From positions 32,381,958 through 32,445,957 of the forward strand of contig NC_061805.1 of NCBI RefSeq assembly GCF_021462225.1: a stretch of 64,000 bases of DNA. The letters are read 5' to 3'. The notes beneath the pieces were generated by a model. That model saw nothing but the letters and a program-made list of their open reading frames with translations. It made no database searches and was not told the DNA's origin. Within the stretch, counting starts at the first letter, position 1, and the number at the start of each line of letters is the position of its first letter. Positions 1-9,133 of the stretch are shown here, in pieces. This DNA is from Girardinichthys multiradiatus (taxonomy: Eukaryota > Chordata > Actinopteri > Cyprinodontiformes > Goodeidae). The position numbers and the translations under genes are program-made.

Positions 1-3000
1 TTTCCTCAGACTGATGTCGGAGGCTGGAAGATGGCTACAAGAAGTGTCCTACAGAAGATATCTCAGCCAAAGGAGGTAAGACTTGCTATAAGGGGGTAGG
101 GTGTCCTAAAATTCCCCTCCATGTCATTGGGGTTAATGTATTTTATTTAATGATTAAATCAAGGTTAATTTTGTTGCTTACCTACTATTAAATCACTTAC
201 TTTCCAGAGATAAGTATAAATGATTTTATACATGAATGTCAGAATAAACCACTAAATACTTAATGGGGTGATCTAATTTTCTAACTTCACATAACTGTGA
301 AGATAAGTCAAAGCTACTAACTACTGCCTAGTTAATGTCAACTTACCAACTAAGTTATTTTTCTTATGCTTGGTTTTTCAAAAAAAAAAAACACAAGGCT
401 GGAAAGTCATTTTGCAAACATGACCAAATGTGTTGCAAAATAATGACTTGGTCCCAACTTGGCTAGAGACTATAACACATTTAATTATCCCTATTTATGA
501 GTCAAAGTATATGTCCCAAACCGCTGTCTGATTTTCACTAAACTCAAAATCAAATGCATTCAAAACATGCTGATGATTGACATCTTCATAGGCTGAAAAT
601 AGTGAAAGTTCTTAGTTTTGAGTCATTTAATCAATAGTAAAAAAATCTTTAGAGTTTCACCTGACAACCACTGATCAAAGCTGATCAAGGGAAACTGGCT
701 TGTCCAATCTCTGCCTGCCTGGTGAACCTTTTGTAACATTACTAACAATCTTGAGAGTAAGCACTGGTCTTAACCTTAAACTAAAGTACCTTGCCAATTT
801 CTTCTGTTTACAAGACAGTTAAATGAGGCCATTATTTGGCTGATTTCCTAATTCACCTGCACAATGTTTATGTTGGCCCTCATCAACCATCTTGGCTTTT
901 CATCATTATTAAGGTCAGCTAGCAAGCACAAACATTCCCATTTGGCAGAACTTCAGCTGTCCATCAACAGATGCTACTTCTCAATCAGCGTTTCAAACTA
1001 GTACACCCTGATAAATACGTCTATCAAATGAACGACAACCTAATAACCATAGTATAAACATATGTTTGCTGCCAGTTTTATTATCCAAAGTTGCTTACAG
1101 AGCCCTCAAAAAATGAAAGAAACCTAGAGGCAAGTCAGGACCCGCATCATGCAAGGATCATGCATTACCCGAGGACATTCCATAGGCTGTTGCATAACGG
1201 AAACAAACAGAACAGCTTGTAGGATGTAGTTTCTTTTAAGTTTCCCTGGGTTCACATTTCTTCTGAGGTAAAGTTTGCAAGAAAAAATGTGTGCAGAATT
1301 ATAGGACTCATAAAAGGACAACCCATGTTCACAAGAGGAAAAAGGACTGTCAAAATGAGTGGCATTTTAACTCCCACTGTGTTATCTTCTTGACAAGTTC
1401 GTTTTGGGCTGACGTGCTGTTAAATAAGGTTTTGTACTGATTAGATCTGAACTGAAATTAAATCCCTGTGTTTGCTTCACAGAGGCTGGGTTACTATACA
1501 ATTGAGCTTGACTGTACAGAACTTGTTTTGCATATTAAAAACAAATATTAACATCATAATAAACTGTGTAAGCATTTTACTGTGAAGCTTGTGTGACTAA
1601 ATCTGTTAGGGTGCATGATTTTGCTTAATACACATAAAGCAACCTGCTGGGTTTCTTTTTTCCATAAACCCAAACACTGAGCTTGCTCCGTTTGGACAGT
1701 AGCTGGGTAGTTTTTACCAAATACTGGGTCAAAAAAGTTATTTTGTTGAGTTGGAGAAGAGACTAACAGAAGTCTCATCGTTCTCCACAGAACTTGATTA
1801 CATTTCAATACAACTCTCCCACAGGAAGAAAATAAATATGACGGCATCCTAAAATTAAGGTGAATAATAATAAATGTCAGTGGGCTATTAATGACTTTGG
1901 TTTAAAGTAAAGAATGAGTCTTGCTACGTGCTAAGTTAGCACAAGCCAAAGCTAGCTACCGATATATGACTTAAAGTTTTATCACTGTATTTTGTTTAAT
2001 GCAATAAAGATAAAAGTAATGATAAACACTATTATGGCAATAGATAATGGCTGAGTGCAAATTCAAATTTTGGTTTGAATTTGTCTGAAACAATAATTTC
2101 CCATCTCTAGTGCTAGCTATCTACAACATTCAAAGAATTGATGATAAAGTTAGCATAGACATGCTAAAAAGCCAGATTTATTTGTACTTTGAGTTTTCTT
2201 GCAGTTGTGTTTCAACAGAATTTTTGTTGTATTATTAAACTATTCATTTAATTCAGTGTTTAATTCAATTCAGTGTTGTTTATTAAGTATGAATTTTGAT
2301 TTTGGCTCTGGTACCAGTCAGTTTTTGCATCTGAACTAACTTTGTGAACCGTCAAAGGAGAAGACTTATTGCTGATCTACTGGAAAAAGTTGAGTTGCAC
2401 CAAGTATTGACACCAATTGTGACACGCATGATTTCATTAAAAAAGTATATTTATTAAAGCGGGTGTGTTTTTTTCCACAATTTTCAGTGTGAGCATATGC
2501 TACTGCAATAAACAAAGTTTGTATTTACCAGGGTTGCAAATAACTGGCGGATTTGTAGCCACATTTCCATTATGTAAGGGATTTATTGTGTGAACACTGA
2601 GTTATTATGTTACATTTTTTTTTCTCATTAAATGTAAATACTAACCATATGGCTTAGAAAAAACAACATTTCCAGCAACAAACAACTCAGTCAATGAAAG
2701 CAAAAAAAAGATAAGCTTATTCATCATGTTCAAAGAAAGCAAGGAAGCTGTAGAAAGGCAAGAAAACAGACACACCAGTCAATATATTTCTTCAGGGATA
2801 CTAATGCAAATGTTACAGTTGGCTTTTAAAAAGAAAATTCTGTGCCAAACAGACAGACAAACAGGTGTTTTACGACATTTACTCCTATTTGTCGATGCCA
2901 GTAAGTCTGTCGCCACTCAGGTTTTCACAACATGAGTCAAATACAGATGCAGGCAGTCTGTAAATAACACCTGCTTAATACATGTGAGAGGCTTTGCTCG

Positions 3001-3046
3001 GTACCATGCAACAGAGGGGCATAGCTGCCTATTAAAGTAAACTCAC
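1..3046. other. ssh1 intron 2 (partial), no gene seen
   Basis: This AT-rich stretch lies downstream of ssh1 exon 2 in the gene's minus orientation. It should be part of intron 2, because the next family exon (the start of the slingshot N-terminal domain) is not found here. No conserved coding block, RNA gene or intact mobile element was recognised. Short homopolymers and low-complexity AT tracts are present. An exon-like block with good splice signals on the plus strand at about 10-75 is discussed under rejected items. Confidence 0.55.
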
Positions 3047-6000
3047 CTCTGGTTTATTCGCCGTTCATCTTCACTCCCAAAGTCCTGCAAAGATGATAAG
3101 AAGAAATAAGCAATACTTTCATGGATACACTTTGATAACAAAACACACTCTAAACCTGGCTGTTGGAAAGATGCTTCATCCTCAGTGGTGGGCAGTTCCC
3201 GCCTTAAAGGGCCTGTTTCTTTCATGTTTTAGGTGTTGCCTTCTTGAACACAAGAACCAGTCATCAGCAAGCTCCAGTGAACCTTGGTTACAGGCTGACC
3301 AGTTAATTTCAACATCTTTCAGGGTTTCCACACATTTTCCCTTTAAAGGTTCCAGACTTTTCCAGATCCAGAATTTTTTTAATCATTTTAATAGCATTCT
3401 GGACATTTTAATCCTGAAAAGATTTATATTGAAAATGCTCCTCCAGCATGAGCATGAGTAGTATGTTTTACAATCTGTGGGTTGCACAAATCAGGAAATA
3501 ACATTATGCTAAATTTAGCTTTTAAACCATCAGGTTGTTAAAGGGCTGTTTCAAGGGCTTTTATGGCATCTGAACTAACGTAGAGCAGCTAACACACTGT
3601 GTTGACTTCGACACTGTTACTCTGCTTGTAAAAATAAAAAAGGAGTCCCAGCTGTTTTAATGGTTAGCTTGGCATTTGAACCACTATGCTGTTGGTACTC
3701 AAGCTTGAGTACAAAAAGTTCAATTAAAACCCTGCTTTACAGTGGGATGAATTAAAACAAGAAGAAGCTGTCATTGGGTTTCAAATGAGTGTGTAGGGCT
3801 GCAACTAAAAATGTATCTGCTAAACCACCAATGTCGGCTATTTCTTCAATGAATAATTAAATGGCAAAAGGGGCTTAATAGGAGATTTTTTACTGATTTG
3901 AACCATGAAGCTACAACTATGCCACTTCACAAGTTCTGGATAGAGCATATTTACAAAACCAGGAAGGTTTTTCATCTTAAATTGAAGATGCACATATTTT
4001 TTGTATAATTTTGCCCTAATTACTGCTCCGAGTGGGCTGTTCTTTCAATAAATGGCATGTTTTAGAATCTGTATTCTCCAGTTAACTATTATTCGAGTAC
4101 TAAATTAGTTGACGATCATTTCAATAATCAAGTAAAACCGATTAATTGTTTCTGCCCTATGACTGTGTAAGTCTATGTTCTGTATGTTCTGAAAACTCAA
4201 ACATCTTTTCACACTGAATTGTCTGTTTTTTCATACTTTCCAGACCTGGAAAATTAAAAATCAAACAATTTATTTTCCCAGACGTTTTTGTAGGAACGGT
4301 GCACTTTAATTACATGCACTGAAAGAGGGACACACTTAAAACAGGCAGCACACTGTACCTCAAGGGCTGCAACTCCCTATCTCTGCAGAACTATTCAGAA
4401 AACAGGACAGATAAATGCGTATCAGAAGCTAAATGATAAAGTGGAGCTGCAACAAACACATAAACCTGATGTCCTTAACTCAAAAATAAAATGTATATTT
4501 TCTTCAAAAGCCAAATCTTATCTTTTATCTTAATCTTAACTCTTCTCAACTACTGCCTGACCTCTTAAGGCCCACAGCAGCACTGAAGCAGATCTTATTG
4601 GAAAACCCGTAGGGTCATGTTGTAACAGCGAAACTTTATCTTTTCCCTCAATAAAATAAACTGCAGGATTTAGCGATGATGTTCTGAGTTCTTTCATCAC
4701 CCTGGAAAAGGTTGCGCAAACGCATTGAGAGAAATGCACTTTCAGCTATGATGAAGATGAACTAGAGTCATTCCCTGACTGCTGTCAAACATGATCCTGC
4801 AAGCAAATTCCAATGCAGACACAAGAAACATTGTTTGTTTTTTTCTATTTAACTGCAGCGGCAACAGCCAAAGAAGCTTTCAGAATTTTATCAAAACTTC
4901 CTCTCTATTACTAAGCCACTCTTCTTTTGAAAAATGAAGATTTGAAACAAAAATTGTCATATCTGTATTAAAAAATGCAGGAAAGTTACTGGGCAGAAAT
5001 CTGGTAAATCACAATAACAGGCACGACTCTTTGTCTCCATTACAGTGCATTAGGATTAAATTGTCTCAGCTGCCTCGTCCCTTCATGCCAGTATCCACCT
5101 ATGTGCCTGTTTACATAAGCTATTTTTCTCTTCACTCCAACACAGCTCTGCTCCTCCAGCCCCCCACCCCCCACACCCTTGTGAACAGATGACATCATGG
5201 CTGCGGCAGATTTCACTCAGCATTTTCTGTCACACCTGAGCATAACATTCAAAGCAAAAATGAGGTACAGAGAAAACACAAACCCTAAGCAGGACATGGT
5301 CTATTTTAAAAAGCAATTATGCTGAGACCGATAAGTGCTGCTGTAACACCTGAATCATGCAGCAAGAATCTGCAAAGTTTATTTTATTTTTTGCAAGACA
5401 AAACAAAATTGCTTCCAAAGAAAAGCTTAAACACGAAAAATATGGTCTTCAGAATGACAGCTGTAAATAAATGCAAATTCGTTCCTCATTTCTATGATTG
5501 TATGCAGAGCAAAACAAGGTGAGCTCCTGGGTATAAATAGTAAGCAGCGCCCCCGTCTGGCTACTATTGTCTGTGCCTGGACATAGTAAAGAAACATTGT
5601 GATTGATAAATGTGTGGAATACATTTAGACTTTTTGAACATATTAGTGACCAGAAAACAAAACAAACAAAAAAATCTAAATATAATGTTGTAGGTAATAT
5701 AAGATATATAGATAAGTTATAAATGTTCTCTTATAAGAATCTGTGAGTCTGGAAATCTAATTCTCATAGGAGGGAAAAGACCAACTGTTCATCAAACTAT
5801 AAACTAACACATTATCCAACGCATTGATGTTTATCATTTAAAATTAAATACTTTAGCTGCCAATACATCATAATTCCAATCTGAACAAAAGATTAATGCA
5901 TTTAACAGTGCTATATCTTTGTGAACAACAGCCTCTTATTCTTTTAAAGAAAACAAACAAGATATAAAGAAAACCCAGTCTATTAAGCGAGGCAGTCACG

Positions 6001-6456
6001 CCATTAACAGCTAACATTAACGTTAGCACCAGCTTCCATCATTCATATAGTATTAGGATGAAATTAAGCTAACATTAACAAATTGTAACATTGCAACTCA
6101 CGAATTTAACATTTTTAATCATTCAGCATAATGACATGCCAATATATTACCCCTTCTTGGTAATTTTCAAATAAAAGTAAGGAACGCATATGAAAGCTAA
6201 CAGCCTAGCATAACGTGATAAAGCCTAGCATAACAATATAACTAACGCTGCTAATTTAGCTACAATCAGCGGCCCTTCCTCCAGCAACATCCCCCTCATC
6301 CTCACTGCTTCTCGGCTAGACCACCACACAGGAGCATCGCTTTAACTGCCCCCTCCCCTAAGGGCCGAAACTGACCTCCCCCGCAGTCGTGGTTGCTGTG
6401 CTGGCGGTGGACGCGGCGCTCGGGGTCGGGGACCGCTGCAGTGTTACCAACGCCAT
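3047..6456 (-). CDS. ssh1: Slingshot protein phosphatase 1, first two coding exons (partial)
   Basis: Slingshot phosphatases dephosphorylate and so reactivate cofilin/ADF, controlling actin turnover. Coding exon 1 is 6456..6376: it starts with ATG and encodes 27 residues beginning MALVTLQRSPTPSAAS, the hallmark N-terminus of the slingshot family, and ends at a GT donor. Coding exon 2 is 3084..3047, flanked by AG and GT, and encodes DFGSEDERRINQ plus two bases. This matches the acidic stretch preceding the conserved family block. Splice phases agree (0, then 2). The SSH-N, DEK-like and phosphatase domains lie left of the window, so no catalytic residue is visible. SSH1 rather than SSH2 or SSH3 is preferred because of its position next to dao. 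Seen: both exons. Inferred: the paralogue identity. Confidence 0.85.
3085..6375 (-). other. ssh1 intron 1
   Basis: This 3.3-kb intron separates the two ssh1 coding exons. It is AT-rich with scattered low-complexity tracts, including a C-rich run near 5160-5175. The end next to exon 1 (about 6240-6375) becomes GC-richer, consistent with a promoter-proximal intron. No coding sequence or clearly bounded mobile element was recognised. Confidence 0.6.
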
Positions 6457-6581
6457 GGCTGGAGGCTGTGGATGCTGCAACGACACCGGAGCGGCCGCCG
6501 TGGCCTGGAGAGCTGCAGCTAGCTGCCGGGGCTAACGGGGAGTGGAGAAGGGAGACAGACGGTGTCCTCCAGGATGGGACT

Positions 6582-6615
<34 letters not shown>

Positions 6616-6620
6616 CCCCA
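6376..6620 (-). promoter_or_regulatory. CpG-rich ssh1 promoter / 5' UTR with a TG repeat
   Basis: The sequence around ssh1 exon 1 is rich in G, C and CpG, unlike the AT-rich flanks, as expected for a housekeeping CpG-island promoter. A (GT)n microsatellite of about 30 bp at 6584-6613 lies about 130 bp upstream of the start codon. It appears as (AC)n in the gene's sense and would sit in the 5' UTR or core promoter. No TATA box was recognised. Confidence 0.5.
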
Positions 6621-6790
6621 TGGGATTCTCGTAAATGTTATACAGTACCACCAAAATTACTAAATAACAGCCTTCCCAGTGATAAGTAATGCTTGTAAAT
6701 ACAACCCATTTAAACACATTACCTATCCTCTAGTTTTAAGGCTTGTTTTAATATCAAAAACATAAAATTCATCAGACCAATTAGAGAAAA

Positions 6791-7151
6791 GGGCTGCATG
6801 GTGCCGCAGTTGGTAGCACTGTTGCCTTGCAGCAAGAAGGTTCTGGGTTTGATTCCCGGCCGGGGGTCTCTCTGCATGGAGTTTGCATGTTCTCCCCGTG
6901 CGTGCGTGGGTTCTCACCGGGTACTCCGGCTTCCTCCCACAGTCCAAAGACATGCCTGTTAGGTTAATTGGTCACTCTAAATTGCCCTTAGGTGTATGAA
7001 TGAGTGTGTGTATGGTTGTTTGTGTGTTGCCCTGTGATGGACTGGCGACCTGTCCAGGGTGTAACCTGCCTCTCGCCCATAGACTGCTGGAGATAGGCAC
7101 CAGCTCCCCTGCGACCCACTGTGGAATAGGCGGTAGAAAATGACTGACTGA
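6791..7151 (+). mobile_element. tRNA-headed SINE-like retroposon with 13-bp target duplication
   Basis: This 361-bp repeat starts with a tRNA-like head. An A-box-like TGGTAGCACTG is followed by a B-box-like GGTTTGATTCC, typical of RNA polymerase III promoters. The body is a very common teleost repeat containing the phrase GTTTGCATGTTCTCCCCGTG. It ends in a short TGAC-rich tail. It is flanked by the perfect 13-bp direct repeat CAATTAGAGAAAA (6778-6790 and 7152-7164), which is direct evidence of target-primed insertion. The open reading frames crossing it are incidental. Confidence 0.8.
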
Positions 7152-7205
7152 CAATTAGAGAAAAAATTGTATGAAATACATTTTATAGATCGAACGTTTA
7201 TAGAT

Positions 7206-7570
7206 GGGATCACACTCCTCAGCCTCCCTGTTAAGGCCTACGGCAGGGTATTGGAGAGGAGAGTCATCCGGAAGGGGCTCGGAGTAGAGCCGCTGCTCCT
7301 CCACATCGAGAGGAGCCAGTTGAGGTGGCTCGGGCATCTATACCGGATGCCTCCTGGACGCCTTCCTCTGGAGGTGTTCCAGACACGTCCCACCGAGAGG
7401 AGGCCCAGGGGACGGCCCAGGACACGCTAGAGGGACTATGTCTCTCCGCTGGCCTGGGAACGCCTTGAGCTCCGCCTGAGGAGCTGGAAGAGGTGTCTGG
7501 GGAGAGGGACGTCTGGGTGTCTCTGCTGAATCTGCTGCCCCAGCGACTCGGAAGATGATGACGAAAGGTA
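7206..7570 (+). mobile_element. Rex1-like LINE fragment, internally deleted
   Basis: Translation on the plus strand gives an upstream reverse-transcriptase piece (LLSLPVKAYGRVLERRV) joined directly to the C-terminal LINE block ([20 protein letters not shown], then RPRGRPRTR). The catalytic reverse-transcriptase core is missing at the join near 7265. The remainder runs to the 3' end of the element with several stops. The family is Rex1 (CR1-related) by recognition of the C-terminal block. It cannot be active. Confidence 0.75.
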
Positions 7571-8935
7571 AAAAAACTGACATTAGTAAATCAAAATAAA
7601 CAAATACATAAAAAGATAAGATAGACAGATATCATGCCTTGCAGCAGTACTAATACATCTTAAACTTGCTCACATTTTGTTATATTCCAACCACAAATAT
7701 CAGTGTAATTTATAGTGATTTTTTTGTGATACAGCAAAGCACATAATGGAAGTTAATGGAAGCTGGAAGTTGAACCTCCACCCCAGTCTCAAGTCTTTTG
7801 CAGCCTCTAACAGGTTTTCTGTTAGGTTTGCCATGGATTTAATTCCACCCCATTTCCCATTAACTCTGACCAGTTTTCCAGTTGCTCCGTAAGAAAATCA
7901 TCCCCACAGAATGATCCTGCCACCACCATGTTTCTCTTTGTGTTCAGGATGATGTGCATTGTTAGTTTCCCAATGCACATAACAGTTTGCATGTAGGCCT
8001 AAAAGACCAGTTTTGGTCTCATGATGTTGCAAGGCACTGTAGAAAGACACATTGAGAGTGTTGTGGAAAAAATAGTTTTTACCAAAGGATGAGATAGGTG
8101 ATTGTCACTCAGTTCAGCTTTATTATACGTTGACAAAGGAGAACAGTAATCAGACATGTGTTCAAGAGCCCTGCCAAAACCGTTCTGACTAGACAAAGCA
8201 AAGGTTCTCCTTATAACAGCTTCAACAGACCTCAAGGTAATCTCCTTGCGAGCCAGACTCACAGGCATACATCATATCTCATATGTGCTCTGGAGAAGGC
8301 TGTGGAGCCATCTCTCCAACAGAACCATCTGTCCTAACTTTTGCCATAGATCAAGTCTGCAACAGAACAACAAAGAAGGGGTTTGAATACTTTTATCAGG
8401 TCATAAACCAAGGCAATTAAACAAGGCACTGAAATTTTCATCAACAAGAGACAAATGCGTTTTCGTAATTTGAGTAATAGCTTCAGTTTATTTTTACCTG
8501 AAGAATATGTTTTTTTTTTTGTCTTGATGCCATTTTTTGCCTCCTCAGCATGCAAGGATAGTAGAAGACTGGGCTGGTCTCAGGCCTGTTCGCAGCAAAG
8601 TCCGACTGGAGCGTGAAACCATACGGTCCGGCGCCTCCACGATTGAGGTAAAGCTGAGCAGAAAATTATCACTTCAGTTGTTGACGTTCGGCTATCCAGC
8701 TTCCAGAAAAAAACAATGGTGCACTCTTCCAGGTGATACACGACTACGGCCATGGCGGTTTTGGGCTCACCATTCACCGAGGCTGTGCCGAGGAGGCAGC
8801 GAGGCTGTTTGGTCAGATCGTGGAACAGAAAGGCAAACGTCCAAAAGCTCGCCTGTAGTGTTGAGTCAAGCATCAGTGATCGGCACTCCTGGTGTTCTCA
8901 ACAAAACTAACAATTAAAGCTAAGATATATTCTGT
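7571..8935 (+). pseudogene. Copied 3' end of dao (exons 10 and 11, intact frames)
   Basis: This segment aligns without large gaps to 16183-17546 inside dao, with about ten single-base differences, so near 99% identity. It contains a copy of exon 10 (8549-8647, 99 bp) and exon 11 with the stop codon (8733-8858), plus the intron between them and the start of the 3' UTR. Both exons keep open frames and splice signals. Two residues differ from the parent: V to I at the end of exon 10, and N to D in the HNYGHGG stretch. It lacks exons 2-9, so it cannot make an oxidase: the FAD-binding N-terminus and active-site tyrosines are absent. It is a truncated retro- or segmental pseudogene upstream of its parent. 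Confidence 0.9.
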
Positions 8936-9121
8936 CCAGGAGGCATCCGATCCTCCTGGACACCTTCCTCAGGAGGTGTTCCAGGCACGTCCCACTGGGA
9001 GGAGGCCCAGGGGATGGCCCAGGACATGCTGGAGGGACTATGTCTCTCGGCTGGCCTGGGCGTCTCTGCTGAGTCTGCTGCCCCCGCGACCTGGTTCTGG
9101 ATAAAGCGGAAGATGACGAGT
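8936..9121 (+). mobile_element. Rex1-like LINE 3' end with short internal deletion
   Basis: The sequence encodes the Rex1-like C-terminus (RPRGWPRTCWRDYVSRLAW, then [13 protein letters not shown]) and then the 3' tail with a GAGTAC repeat. About 70 bp present in the intron 9 copy, encoding the stretch between LAWE and VWVSLL, is missing here. It ends exactly at the right-hand 12-bp target duplication, so it provides the true 3' terminus of the chimeric insertion. Confidence 0.75.
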
Positions 9122-9133
9122 ACGAGTACGTTT

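Larger units (their letters stand above)
7206..9121 (+). mobile_element. Chimeric insertion: Rex1 LINE + copied dao 3' end + Rex1 3' end
   Basis: The whole 1.9-kb block is bounded by the perfect 12-bp direct repeat ACGTTTATAGAT (7194-7205 and 9122-9133), as a single retrotransposition would leave. It has three parts, all in sense orientation. Part one (7206-7570) is an internally deleted Rex1-like LINE ending at the element's 3' terminus. Part two (7571-8935) is nearly identical to 16183-17546 in dao. Part three (8936-9121) is a second Rex1-like 3' end. The dao part keeps intron 10, so the template was unspliced RNA or DNA. The favoured reading is target-primed reverse transcription with template switching. 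Alternatives are a DNA-level duplication into a Rex1 copy with a coincidental flanking repeat, or a conventional 3' transduction. Confidence 0.75.

Noticed and set aside
10..75. Exon-like block on the plus strand with polypyrimidine-AG before it and GTAAG after it
   Set aside because: It is antisense within an ssh1 intron. Its two open frames match no family I recognise, and splice-like signals of this strength occur by chance.
6393..6717. Open frames on both strands over the CpG-rich region and TG repeat
   Set aside because: They are by-products of GC-rich sequence and the dinucleotide repeat around ssh1 exon 1.
6801..6865. tRNA-gene-like A and B boxes
   Set aside because: They belong to the head of a SINE. 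The segment lacks a foldable anticodon arm and is followed by the SINE body and a target duplication.
7999..8268. 89-codon minus-strand open frame conserved at 16611-16880
   Set aside because: Conservation follows from the recent duplication of intron 9. There is no domain, and no selection is visible between only two copies.
8580..8873. 97-codon minus-strand open frame repeated at 17191-17484
   Set aside because: It is the antisense shadow of dao exons 10 and 11 and appears twice only because that block is duplicated.
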